Shown piece by piece: positions 24,639 through 36,143 of a DNA stretch of 36,859 bases; position 1 is the stretch's first letter; every line of letters begins with the position of its first letter. Where the stretch lies: NCBI RefSeq assembly GCF_019459225.1, contig NZ_JAIAZY010000043.1:1-36859 (forward strand), read 5' to 3'. This stretch comes from Bacillus sp. IITD106. GTDB taxonomy: Bacteria; Bacillota; Bacilli; Bacillales; Bacillaceae_C. The position numbers and the translations under genes were made by a program. The notes under the pieces were generated by a model. The model did not search any database, was not told where the DNA came from, and worked only from the letters and a program-made list of their open reading frames with translations.

Positions 24639-26321
24639 TTAAGCCTCCGTTATTTTTTCATGTAAAAATAGTAAAAACACACTTGACGTCCAAGCAAATG
24701 AGGTATCAACTAAGCCTTCCCCAGTCATCGGGTCGAAGTTCTCAGCCATTCCGCCTATTAATGTTACTTGCAAAAATTTATCTCGCAGGCGTTTCGCCAT
24801 TTTCTCATAGCCAAAGGACGCTAACGAATCGATAAATAAATACGTAACAGGTGCCCAAATCGGACCGAGCCAGTAGCCATTTTCTTTATAATAAGGGCTA
24901 TCCATCCTCTCCGTTGCCAGTCCATAATTTGCTTCAAAATGCTCCGCTAAATCACGAACAAGCTGCTGTTTCACTTTTTCCTCTAAACGATAGCCTATCA
25001 TAATCGGCAATTTTAAAATTAAGCTTGAGCGTGCTTCAATCGGGTCCGCATTTTTACCGTAGCGTCCGAAAAAGCCGTTCTCATCATATAAACGTTTCAT
25101 TAATAATGAAAATAAATGATCAGCTTGTTGCTTAAATAGCACGGACTCTTTTTCCTCTCCAAGTATTATAGCAAACGAAGCTAAAATATCGTATGAACGG
25201 ATAAGAAAACTTGCAAGATCTGGCGCCTCAACAACCATACCTGAATGGAATAAAGATGAATTATCCCAACCCGAATCATTTCCGTGCTTATAATGAGGCA
25301 AACATCCAGTATTTGTGCGATAGTCAGCAAAGTAGCTCATTACTTTTTTACTTGATTCATAAATGGCTCGAAGACGTGTTTCTTCTTTAAAATAATCATT
25401 CATCGCCATCAGCTTTTCATACGTATAAAGGAAGATCGGTGGTTTTATACAATTATAGGAAGAAAATTTGTCATTGACGAAATCAGGATAAGCACCTGAT
25501 TCATCTTGATGCTTGATAAAAATAGCGAGCTGATCATAGGCAAGCTCTGGATATTTTTCCGCTAAAAGTAATGCTCCGAAACAATTATCCCAAGACCAAA
25601 TATTGTACATCCAAAGCTTAGACATGTACATAGCGTAGCCTGGAAGTACTCCTTCTGGCCGAACAAAATTTGCCCATGTAATATAGGAAGCTCTCTCTAG
25701 TGAAGGCATAAATTCCGAGCCATTATAGCCTTTGCTCATATGACTAAACCATTTTTCATATTCCACTCTCAACTTTTCCTTGCCAGTGGAGAAATCGTCA
25801 TATTGCTTTTCCTTATACACGGTGCGATAATTGCGAAGGACAAAATGACCATCATGCAAATGAATGCGAATATAATGGTTGCCGATCGTATTCCACGGTG
25901 CATCGACATTCATTTCACCAGCAAGCTTCACGAGCATTAGCTTTAATTCTTTTGAGTAAATATGGTATTCGTAAAGATGATCAGCTAGCTCCATAAATGA
26001 ATCATATTTTCCGTTTTCCGGCTCAAGAGAAAGAGTTACACCTTGAACTTGAATATGAAGCTCATCCTCTTCGGGAAGAATGATTTCCGCAAACCGAGAA
26101 GGATCCTCTTTTACAAAAAGCTTCACAGCGATTTCAGATGCCTCTACCTCCGCTTCATAAGGCTGACCATCTTTCAAAAGGCTAAGTTTAAAAAGACGAG
26201 ACGGCGCTTCATCACCACCATGTACATCACGAATATAAATATCTTGATTATCTTTTTCCTGCGATACACAAAAATAAGAACCAAAACGTGAAAACGGTAT
26301 TTCCCTAATATTTAACTTCAA
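24639..26321 (-). CDS. GH63-like (MGH1/YgjK-type) (alpha/alpha)6-barrel glycosidase
   Basis: A 560-residue protein. The first about 190 residues are beta-rich, and the remaining about 370 form an (alpha/alpha)6 barrel of the GH63/mannosylglycerate-hydrolase-like type. Landmarks: MYNIWSWDNCFGALLLAEKY; IKHQDESGAYPDFVND; HGNDSGWDNSSLF, with a likely catalytic Asp; GYWLGPIWAPVTYLFIDSLA; and MAENFDPMTGEG, with a likely catalytic Glu. No signal peptide, so it acts on imported sugar. TTG start with GAGGGA 7-8 bases upstream. It lies 78 bases after lacZ, separated by a hairpin, and immediately before the EamA gene. The exact substrate is unknown; alpha-glycosides of short oligosaccharides are usual for this clan. 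Confidence 0.82.
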   Translation of the reverse strand: MKLNIREIPFSRFGSYFCVSQEKDNQDIYIRDVHGGDEAPSRLFKLSLLKDGQPYEAEVEASEIAVKLFVKEDPSRFAEIILPEEDELHIQVQGVTLSLEPENGKYDSFMELADHLYEYHIYSKELKLMLVKLAGEMNVDAPWNTIGNHYIRIHLHDGHFVLRNYRTVYKEKQYDDFSTGKEKLRVEYEKWFSHMSKGYNGSEFMPSLERASYITWANFVRPEGVLPGYAMYMSKLWMYNIWSWDNCFGALLLAEKYPELAYDQLAIFIKHQDESGAYPDFVNDKFSSYNCIKPPIFLYTYEKLMAMNDYFKEETRLRAIYESSKKVMSYFADYRTNTGCLPHYKHGNDSGWDNSSLFHSGMVVEAPDLASFLIRSYDILASFAIILGEEKESVLFKQQADHLFSLLMKRLYDENGFFGRYGKNADPIEARSSLILKLPIMIGYRLEEKVKQQLVRDLAEHFEANYGLATERMDSPYYKENGYWLGPIWAPVTYLFIDSLASFGYEKMAKRLRDKFLQVTLIGGMAENFDPMTGEGLVDTSFAWTSSVFLLFLHEKITEA

Positions 26322-26358
26322 TTTCTATCCCTCGCTTTATTGTGAATCATAGTAAGGA

Positions 26359-26389
26359 AGGGTGTTTCGTATTTTTCTTGAAACACCCT
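26359..26389 (-). terminator. Intercistronic hairpin between lacZ and the GH63-like gene
   Basis: A 10-bp perfect stem AGGGTGTTTC/GAAACACCCT with an 11-base loop. The minus-strand tail TCCTTACTATG is not a strong T run, so it may be a partial terminator, an RNA processing site or a 3' stabiliser for lacZ mRNA. Confidence 0.55.
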
Positions 26390-26399
26390 AACCTTTCAT

Positions 26400-30336
<3,937 letters not shown>

Positions 30337-30340
<4 letters not shown>

Positions 30341-31269
30341 GCTTTCTTCCCCTTTCCTTTTTGGACTTCTGTTTCATAAAACACCCATGCAGAAGATGAT
30401 TTAAAGATGATCATCGTTAAAATTAAGATGATAATAAACATGAACCAAGCATTGGCACTCGCATAACCGAGCTTATGATGCTTAAACGCATTGTTGTACA
30501 CGAATAGTCCATAGAAATATGTTGATTTCAGCGGTCCACCGCCCGTTAAAAGCAGGACGAGCGTGAGCTGCTGCAAGGCATTAATGACCGAGGTAATTAT
30601 GTTGAATAATAGAGTCGGTGTAATACTTGGTAGTGTAATATGGAAAAATTGTTTTACAGGTGATGCCCCATCGATCGCCGCTGCTTCATAAAGCTCTGGC
30701 GGAATCCCTTTAATATCTGTATAGAAAATGAGCATCATCGTACCTACACCCCAGGCACTTGCAATAACGATTGTAACAATGGCCCATTTCGGATCGATTA
30801 ACCATTTTGGACCTTCAATGCCAATAAATGAAAGCAAATAGTTCATAATCCCATATTCAGAGTTGAAGATCCAGCCCCAAATAATCGAAATCGCCACACC
30901 AGAAACGACAGCTGGCAAATAGAAAATGGTTCGAAACACTTTAATCCCACGAACACGCTGACTAATTAATAATGCAAGAACAAGTGCAATGATTAGATTT
31001 AGAGGAACAAAGATAGCAGCGAATTTAAAGGTAATGGCTAATGATTTATAAAATTGCGGATCATCCGTGAACATTTTTGTATAGTTTCCGAGACCAATAA
31101 ACTTCGGTGCACTCGTAATCGGCCAATCGTATAAACTCATAACAAGTGAAAAAATGAGTGGACCGAGTGTAAAAACGATAATTCCAATGATCCAAGGGCT
31201 AATGAATAAATATGGCACTCTTTTTTTCACTATTTGAAATGTTATTTGTTTTTCCTTTGTTTTTACCAT
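30337..31269 (-). CDS. Carbohydrate ABC transporter permease, MalF/LacF type
   Basis: A 310-residue permease with six or more transmembrane segments. The N-terminus is RVPYLFISPWIIGIIVFTLG then PLIFSLVMSLYDWP, a signature of UgpA/LacF-type permeases. The EAA loop is ELYEAAAIDGASPVKQFFHI, then TLP. It forms the heterodimeric channel with the MalG-type partner encoded downstream. GAGGGTAT is the ribosome site. A perfect 7-1-7 palindrome TACTAAG-G-CTTAGTA (31293-31307) lies 24 bases before the start, in the gap after the binding-protein gene. Confidence 0.93.
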
Positions 31270-31292
31270 GAAAATACCCTCTTATCATTATT

Positions 31293-31307
31293 TACTAAGG
31301 CTTAGTA
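31293..31307. promoter_or_regulatory. Palindrome before the MalF-type permease gene
   Basis: TACTAAG-G-CTTAGTA is a perfect inverted repeat in TTTACTAAGGCTTAGTATC. Its TTTACTAA half resembles the boxes in the cluster promoter at 32.7 kb, so it could be an auxiliary operator of the same repressor. Confidence 0.4.
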
Positions 31308-31359
31308 TCATTGTGGCAAAAGTTGCAATATCAATCTTTCGAAACAAAGTTGATTAAAA

Positions 31360-31396
31360 AATTGAAGGAAGTAACGAATAATCTTTTGTTACTTCC
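31360..31396 (-). terminator. Intercistronic terminator after the solute-binding-protein gene
   Basis: A perfect 9-bp stem GGAAGTAAC/GTTACTTCC (31367-31375/31388-31396). On the minus strand it is followed by TTCAATTTTTTAATC. It lies 16 bases past the binding-protein stop and probably lets the binding protein be made in excess over the permeases. Confidence 0.75.
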
Positions 31397-31412
31397 TCCA
31401 TATTTATATTTT

Positions 31413-32657
31413 TTACTGAACAGCGTCATTTAGCGCTTTTTTCGGATCCATTAACGTGCTTGGATTGAAAATTTCTTCAAATACTAGGTTAAGATCGTCA
31501 GCAACTGAGCTCCAATCCTCGATTCGGAAGGAAGATGGTGTAAAGCCTTCACTATTCTCAAGCATGGAATAGAACACTCCTTTTACTGGATCATCATTAA
31601 GTTTTTCTTGTTCTACAACTGATTTCAATACAGGAAGTTCATAATTAATTCTCGCTTTATTTGCTTCTTCGTTTGTCCAGAATTTCATAAATTCAAAGGC
31701 AGCATCTTTATTTTTTGAGTCTTTAGACATGGCAAGTCCAGATGAACTGATAACACTTACACTTTTATGTCCTTCAAAATGCGGAACCTCTACAACACCG
31801 AAATTGATGCCAGCATTTTTAAATGTATCAATATACCAAGCTCCATTAATAAACATGCCAACTTTCCCAGTTTTCATTTCATCAGTACCTGATTTTTCAG
31901 AAGCAAGTGCAATTTTGTCTTTCTCCATTTTTTGGAACATATCAAAAACTTCTATTGATTTTGGAGAATTCAAATGACCTTCTAATTCACCATTTTTATC
32001 GGAGTAAGTTGCTCCATTGCCCCAAAGATACATTTCAAAGTCATACGGATCTGGCTTACCAGGAAAAACGAAGCCTGTTGTACCTATAGATGAATCTGTT
32101 AACTGTGCAGCAACCTTTTGGAAATCATCCCATGTCCAATCTCCTGTAGGATATGGAATCCCTTTAGCATCGAAGAGATCCTTATTGTAATACACAACAT
32201 GTGTCGTATAACCAACTGGAAGCCCTAGAACCTTATCATCTGCTGAATTATAATTCCATAATGCTTCATAGAAATTATCTTTATATCCAGCCCCTGCGCC
32301 TTCGATATAAGAATCAAGCGGCTCGAGTGCATCTTTATATTGCGGATAGTTCCACATATACATTACATCTGGAGCATCTTTAGAGCCCATTCCTGCAGCG
32401 ATTTTTGTATCATATTCGGAACCATATGCTTCTAATTTGACTTGGATATCAGAATGTTCCTTGTTGAATGTATCCACTAACTTTTTCTGCAAATCGAGGC
32501 TATCCTCAGAATCCCACGTTGCAAAACGAATCAACGTCTTTCCATCCTTCGTCTTGCCAGCATTACTATCTGAACCCGAACTACAAGCAGATAGTGTAAA
32601 GATTGAGAAAATTACAAGTAAAATAAACAAAGTCTTTGCGCGAAATTTACTTTTCAT
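31413..32657 (-). CDS. Carbohydrate ABC transporter substrate-binding lipoprotein (SBP family 1)
   Basis: A 414-residue lipoprotein with lipobox LSAC (Cys25). The mature part starts TLIRFATWDSEDSLDLQKKL and shows the MalE/UgpB-like fold: DVMYMWNYPQYKDALEPLDS, GLPVGYTTHVVYYNKDLFDA, WTWDDFQKVAAQL, and GKVGMFINGAWYID, the typical G-x-x-A/G-M-x-x-x-G-x-W motif. First gene of the galactoside cluster. Transcribed from a well-formed promoter with overlapping palindromes. Feeds the MalF/MalG-type permeases encoded behind it. Substrate by context: lactose, galactan oligosaccharides or another galactoside. Confidence 0.93.
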   Translation of the reverse strand: MKSKFRAKTLFILLVIFSIFTLSACSSGSDSNAGKTKDGKTLIRFATWDSEDSLDLQKKLVDTFNKEHSDIQVKLEAYGSEYDTKIAAGMGSKDAPDVMYMWNYPQYKDALEPLDSYIEGAGAGYKDNFYEALWNYNSADDKVLGLPVGYTTHVVYYNKDLFDAKGIPYPTGDWTWDDFQKVAAQLTDSSIGTTGFVFPGKPDPYDFEMYLWGNGATYSDKNGELEGHLNSPKSIEVFDMFQKMEKDKIALASEKSGTDEMKTGKVGMFINGAWYIDTFKNAGINFGVVEVPHFEGHKSVSVISSSGLAMSKDSKNKDAAFEFMKFWTNEEANKARINYELPVLKSVVEQEKLNDDPVKGVFYSMLENSEGFTPSSFRIEDWSSVADDLNLVFEEIFNPSTLMDPKKALNDAVQ

Positions 32658-32682
32658 CTGATGTCCCCCTTCGTTTGATTCG

Positions 32683-32712
32683 ATTATAAAACATGTTTTT
32701 ACTAAATGTAAA
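32683..32712 (-). promoter_or_regulatory. Main promoter of the galactoside cluster
   Basis: On the minus strand -35 TTTACA (32707-32712), an 18-bp spacer with TG near the -10, and -10 TATAAT (32683-32688). The start would be near 32676, with 19 bases to the start codon. The -35 is part of the big palindrome, and a TTTTACTAAA box fills the spacer. Confidence 0.7.
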
Positions 32713-32763
32713 GGTTTTATTTTAATATTTTACTAAAATAAAACCTTTACAATTTTAGTAATT
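32697..32763. promoter_or_regulatory. Operator region: 18-bp perfect inverted repeat and TTTTACTAAAA boxes
   Basis: TGTAAAGGTTTTATTTTA (32707-32724) is perfectly inverted at 32734-32751 with a 9-base loop. Near-palindromic boxes TTTTACTAAAT (32697-32707), TTTTACTAAAA (32728-32738) and inverse TTTTAGTAATT (32753-32763) lie in and beside it. A further TTTTACTAAAA is at 32890-32900. Boxes 1 and 2 are 31 bp apart, about three helical turns. These are good candidate sites for the cluster's LacI-type repressor. Confidence 0.6.
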
Positions 32764-33236
32764 TGATGTTGTTTTAACAAAACTCTAAACGCTTTCTTAG
32801 ATTAGATGCTAGTATTTCTTACTTTAACAAGTCTTTTAGTGTAGGTGAATAAAGAACTGTTTTATGAAAAACAATGGAAATCATTCTATTTTTACTAAAA
32901 ATTTCTAAAGGTTATTTGAGCATGTTTTATTAATGATTGATTAAGACTCATTATTAATCAATGAACATCACCAATTACCTTTGCGCTATCAATCCCTGTA
33001 TGAACCTTATCCACATAACTCAAGAAGTTCATTCATGTAAAAAAATTAAGCCAATCAAAAAAAAAGCAACTTCCCATTATGGGCAGTTACTTTTATAGAA
33101 TCCGCAATCATAATTCTTCCTATACATTTTTCGTTATTCATCAGCATTTAATTTGAAGGGAAGTTTGATTGATGATCCTATTCAAGACCCTCATAATTAA
33201 CTAGACCTTATTAATCTACATCGCAAGCTGGAGTAT
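32764..33236. other. Intergenic stretch upstream of the galactoside cluster, with a cre-like site
   Basis: No gene is found. AAACGCTTTC at 32787-32796 (in CTAAACGCTTTCTTAG) resembles a CcpA cre site and lies about 78 bases upstream of the -35. One more TTTTACTAAAA box is at 32890-32900. The sequence TCGCAAGCTGGAGTAT just before 33237 looks like the worn end of a preceding unit of the 52-bp repeat. Confidence 0.45.
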
Positions 33237-33478
33237 GACCGTTCAACCGCATGTGTATTGGAATGAACGGTATCAATAACTCGATTGGGACCTTTCAGTG
33301 CTAAATTCACTAAAATGAACCGTCGCAATAGTCGGATTGGAACAGTTCAGCTACAAGTTCATCTTAATGAACAGTCGTGATAGCTGGATTGAGACTGTTC
33401 AACTGCTTGTTCACAAGTATGAACGGCCGCAATAGCCACATTGAGACCATTTAACACGATGATCATTGGGACGAACGC
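33237..33478. repeat. Degenerate 52-bp tandem repeat array (4.6 units)
   Basis: Units start at 33237, 33289, 33341 and 33393, each exactly 52 bases, with a partial fifth at 33445-33478. The pattern is GACxGTTCAA-(variable ~16)-ATGAACxGTCGCAATAGxxxGATTGG. Each unit can fold, because its GTTCA near the 5' end is the inverse of TGAAC about 25 bases later (e.g. ACCGTTCA / TGAACGGT). The units have drifted from each other but kept length and stem partners. The array stops exactly at the stop codon of the HAD gene. Confidence 0.88.
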
Positions 33479-34263
33479 TATATAGTATCCTCTTTAGGAT
33501 TGGAATCTTCTAGATTTATTTCAAGCAACTCCCAAATCGAGCATATAATAATTTTTGGCATATACTTTTCTTCAGGAATTAAATTTCCATAATCTTTTTT
33601 CTTAAAAAGAGTCTTTACATAATCTTTCTGTTCAACCCTTTTATTTGGTGATATTTGTCTTAACGCTTTGGGCATTTGATGATCAATTAGAATCGACAAA
33701 ACACCTAACTCGTTAGCGAAGTACACATCATGATCCAATCGATCACCTACATGAGCGATGATTTTTCCTTTTCCCAATAACGAATCAGCCATATTAATTT
33801 CCGGTTTAGCGTACCCGGTATTACAAGGCGTAATAATTTTATCGATATACGGTGATAATTGAATCGTTTTCATGACAGGAAATTGGTACTTATAGAAGCC
33901 ATTCGTTATAACACCAAGTAAATATCCTCTTTTCTTTAATTCTTCTAATACTGATAATGCATTTTTTTCCAATAAATAAACTTTTGGGTCTACTGCATGT
34001 TTTTGAACCAAATCTACGATATTGATTTTAAGCGGTATTTTTTTCTCTTCTAAAATTTGCTCCAAAATATTATCCCAGTCATAAGCAGCCACAGTATTTG
34101 TTTCCTTTAAACGCTTTCTATGTTCCTGTTTTATTTCTGGAATAATTCCCCCTCTTATTTCCAGATGGGAGGCTACAAGACTAGCAATCTCAGGTAATAC
34201 CCATTTTGAAAAGGGATTTTGCATAAGGGTTTCGTCGAGATCAAATGTAATATATTTGTTCAT
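33478..34263 (-). CDS. HAD-superfamily hydrolase
   Basis: A 261-residue HAD (subfamily IA-like) phosphatase. Motif I is ITFDLDETL (nucleophile Asp8, Asp10); an alpha-helical cap follows at about 20-95; motif II is LLGVITNGFYKYQF (Thr); motif III is NTGYAKPE (Lys); motif IV is AHVGDRLDHDVYFANELG (Asp pair). A C-terminal extension of about 55 residues after the core ends in a Leu-rich acidic helix and is not part of the minimal fold. Substrate unknown; small phosphometabolites are typical. GGGGGAG ribosome site. Stands alone between two different tandem-repeat arrays, without an operon partner. Confidence 0.88.
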   Translation of the reverse strand: MNKYITFDLDETLMQNPFSKWVLPEIASLVASHLEIRGGIIPEIKQEHRKRLKETNTVAAYDWDNILEQILEEKKIPLKINIVDLVQKHAVDPKVYLLEKNALSVLEELKKRGYLLGVITNGFYKYQFPVMKTIQLSPYIDKIITPCNTGYAKPEINMADSLLGKGKIIAHVGDRLDHDVYFANELGVLSILIDHQMPKALRQISPNKRVEQKDYVKTLFKKKDYGNLIPEEKYMPKIIICSIWELLEINLEDSNPKEDTI

Positions 34264-34322
34264 CTAATGAACTCCCCCCCGAAACATTTATTCGTCAACC
34301 CCCACACTCTAAAAACTTCTTT

Positions 34323-34447
34323 TTTATACGACAATTCGTACTCCTTATAAAGGAATTGTAGCGGTTTATACCACAATAAAAACACGATATCGAGAATTAA
34401 AGTGATTTATACGAAAATAGAAACGCGTCATACAGGAATTGGAGTGC
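34323..34447. repeat. Degenerate ~42-bp tandem repeat array (three units)
   Basis: Units are 34323-34364 (42), 34365-34405 (41) and 34406-34447 (42). The shared frame is TTTATACxAxAATA-(8-12 variable)-TATAxxGGAATTGxAGxGx. It is unrelated in sequence to the 52-bp array on the other side of the HAD gene. No hairpin is shared by all units. Positioned 60-180 bases upstream of the HAD start, so it may include that gene's promoter. Confidence 0.7.
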
Positions 34448-34547
34448 TACATAATATAACATATTGCATTACCTGCCTGCTTTCCAGATTCTAAAACGGA
34501 ATCCAGTAGCGACTAAGGTTATATCACTAAGAAATACGCTAATCTAC
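34448..34547. other. Intergenic stretch
   Basis: No signal or gene was recognised between the 42-bp array and the gene remnant ending at 34548. Confidence 0.3.
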
Positions 34548-34661
34548 TTACCCTTCTTCAATAATCGCCAGACAATATTGCCCAATGTCATATCCTACTT
34601 TTGCTACTTGATCTTTTAAATAATCTGGCAGGCGATTTGTTTCTTTATGAGTTTCGTAAGT
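34548..34661 (-). pseudogene. C-terminal gene remnant next to a group II intron end
   Basis: The minus-strand frame reads LTYETHKETNRLPDYLKDQV then AKVGYDIGQYCLAIIEEG and stops at 34548-34550. It has good coding character but begins at the presumed intron 3' boundary, without start or ribosome site. It would be the downstream exon of an interrupted gene whose 5' part is absent here. I do not recognise the family. Confidence 0.5.
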
Positions 34662-34733
34662 AAGGCAAGTAGACCACCGGAACCTCCCCGGTAGCCCCTC
34701 TCAGAACCGGACGTGAACCTCTCAGCTCATCCG
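34655..34733 (-). mobile_element. 5'-truncated group II intron 3' end (domains V and VI)
   Basis: Minus strand: CGGATGAGCTGAGAGGTTCA then CGTCCGGTTC. This corresponds to domain V (usual GAGCCGxATG...GAAA-type loop...CGTxCGGTTC), lacking only the first about five bases (GAGCC). It is followed by TGAGAGGGGC and a domain-VI-like stem ACCGGGGAGGTTCCGGT with GTCTACTTGCC. No reverse transcriptase frame is present. The intron is cut at the start of domain V and joined to a permease fragment at about 34731. Such 5'-truncated ends are known products of incomplete group II intron insertion or of later deletion. Confidence 0.72.
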
Positions 34734-34945
34734 ATATTGGATTTGAACACGTATTATTATTACAGAACCCACTAAACATGCAAACTTCCGACATTTTTGA
34801 TACGTATATTTATCGGACAGGTATATTAATGGGGAATTTCAGTTATACGACAGCGATTGGAATTTTTAAAGGGGTAATCGGTCTAATCCTGGTGGTGGGC
34901 GCTAATAAAGTGGTTAAAAAACTAGGGGAGGAGGGAATTTTTTAA
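34731..34945 (+). pseudogene. LplB/YtcP-upstream-type sugar permease, 5'-truncated fragment
   Basis: The plus-strand frame reads DIGFEHVLLLQNPLNMQTSD, IFDTYIYRTGILMGNFSYTT and AIGIFKGVIGLILVVGANKV, ending EEGIF and TAA at 34943-34945. This is the C-terminal about 70 residues of an LplB-type ABC permease (GFEQxFxLxNPxxxxxxDIxDTYxYRxG motif). The first about 240 residues are missing at the group II intron junction. Its stop overlaps the next gene's ATG (TAATG), the normal operon arrangement of an lplB-lplC pair. Confidence 0.82.
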
Positions 34946-35816
34946 TGGCAAAGCACAACCCGCAAGGACGAAATATATTTTTTGAAATGGTTGTTTATGG
35001 CTTGCTCATTATTGGGGTAATCATAATTATCCTCCCGATTCTCTACGTTGTGATGACTTCTTTCGCGACGGAAAAGGAGTATTTAACCCGTGGATTTTTT
35101 ATATTCCCTCGTGAATTTACATTGGAAGGCTACCGCTATTTATTGCAAAATAGTTCATTTTTAAAAGCATTTAGAAATGCAGTTGAAATTACGGTTATTG
35201 GAACATTCATCAACATTGTCCTTACTACCTTAATGGCTTACGGATTATCTAAAAAATTTATTAAAGTACGTGCCTTTCTAAATTTCATCGTTGTGTTCAC
35301 ATTGATCTTTTCGGGTGGGATGATTCCAACTTATTTAGTAGTCGATAGTTTGGGGCTTCTAAACACTTATGGGGCACTTTGGTTTTCCACAGCGATTGCG
35401 CCTTTTAATTTAATCGTGATGCGCAGCTTTTTCACTAGACTCCCTGATGAATTATTTGATTCCGCACGGATTGATGGGGCTGGGGAATGGCGCATCCTGT
35501 TCACCATTGTTCTTCCTGTTTCGAAGGCAGCGATTGCACTTTCACGTTATTTTACATGGTCTATAATTGGAACACGTATTTCCATGCCATTTTATATTTG
35601 CACGATAATACCAAATGGCCATTGCAGGTTTTCTTAAAACTAATGCTCGTTGAAGGCGATGCCGATTTTGGGCAGCAGGAAATCCAAGGCGTCCACTTCA
35701 CCCACTCAGCCAGAATGGCAGCCATTCTCATAACCGCCATTCCCCTGTTATGTGTGTACCCTTTTTTCCAAAAACATTTTAACAAGGGAATGTTGCTCGG
35801 ATCGATAAAGGATTAG
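34945..35816 (+). pseudogene. LplC/YtcP-type sugar ABC permease broken by a one-base frameshift
   Basis: The reading frame is typical LplC to residue about 198 (MVVYGLLIIGVIIIILPILY..., EAA region DELFDSARIDGAGEWRILFT, IVLPVSKAAIA). It then shifts: the correct continuation TFTLFYMVYNWNTYFHAILY then LHDNTKWPLQVF...LLGSIKD is in another frame and ends at 35816. A single missing base near 35539 (GCA-CTTTC where GCA-ACTTTC is expected) explains it. Without the shift the product would be about 291 residues, full length. The ribosome site GGGGAGGAGGG is intact. The partner permease is also truncated and no binding protein or ATPase gene follows, so this transporter is dead. Confidence 0.88.
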
Positions 35817-36045
35817 ACTTTGCCGAAATAAATTGCAGTAGGGGTTAGACAAAAGTAATATTGTCAGTGCGCCAATGAGATCGTGGTAGATGAAGCAGAC
35901 GATTTTAATAAGATATTACGTTTTCACCCTGCTCTCTTTACCGAGTTAGCGCATACAATATTGCCAAATCCTTGTTCTATCTTTAATAGCCTAAAATCCT
36001 TATAATGCTTTATTTTAAGGGTTATTTCATGTATAATAAGAATAT
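35817..36045. other. Intergenic stretch after the permease relics
   Basis: No intact gene. It probably contains eroded sequence of the former transporter operon, though no binding-protein remnant was recognised. Two TATAAT hexamers (36001-36006 and 36032-36037) near the right end may serve the small plus-strand RNA, but -35 elements are poor. Confidence 0.3.
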
Positions 36046-36077
36046 AATAAAAAGGAGAAGCGCCTGCGCGCCTCTCC
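36046..36077 (-). terminator. Minus-strand terminator of the small peptide gene
   Basis: GGAGAAGCGC-CTGC-GCGCCTCTCC stem (36054-36063/36068-36077, one mismatch that is G-U in one strand). Followed on the minus strand by TTTTTATTATATTC. It lies about 40 bases past the stop. Confidence 0.75.
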
Positions 36078-36099
36078 CTGCAGCCTCTACCGTCAGGGT

Positions 36100-36143
36100 G
36101 GTGGTTGTCAAAACTTTTTATGTTTTTTGAGAACCACCCTTTT
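36100..36143 (+). terminator. Plus-strand terminator of the antisense RNA
   Basis: GGTGGTTGTCAAAA pairs with TTTTGAGAACCACC (one mismatch), followed by CTTTTGC. The loop includes the stop codon of the minus-strand peptide gene. Confidence 0.65.

Larger units (their letters stand above)
36044..36143 (+). ncRNA. Small antisense RNA of a type I toxin-antitoxin-like locus
   Basis: A short plus-strand RNA is predicted between a TATAAT (36032-36037) and a terminator ending at 36143. It has a GC-rich 5' hairpin (36054-36077) and a terminator stem GGTGGTTGTCAAAA/TTTTGAGAACCACC (36100-36113/36125-36138) with TTTT. It overlaps the 3' end of the small peptide gene on the other strand, whose stop codon lies in the terminator loop. 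Same plan as the locus at 5.9-6.1 kb. The start is approximate; function is inference. Confidence 0.5.

Noticed and set aside
33237-33478. CRISPR array
   Set aside because: Divergence is spread across the whole 52-bp unit; there are no identical repeats separated by unrelated spacers and no cas genes.
34110-34122. cre-like AAACGCTTTC inside the HAD gene
   Set aside because: It sits well within coding sequence (KRLK region) of a monocistronic gene; probably chance.
35487-35816. Separate gene of 109 codons
   Set aside because: Its C-terminal part is the frameshifted continuation of the LplC-type permease; its first codons are out-of-frame sequence.
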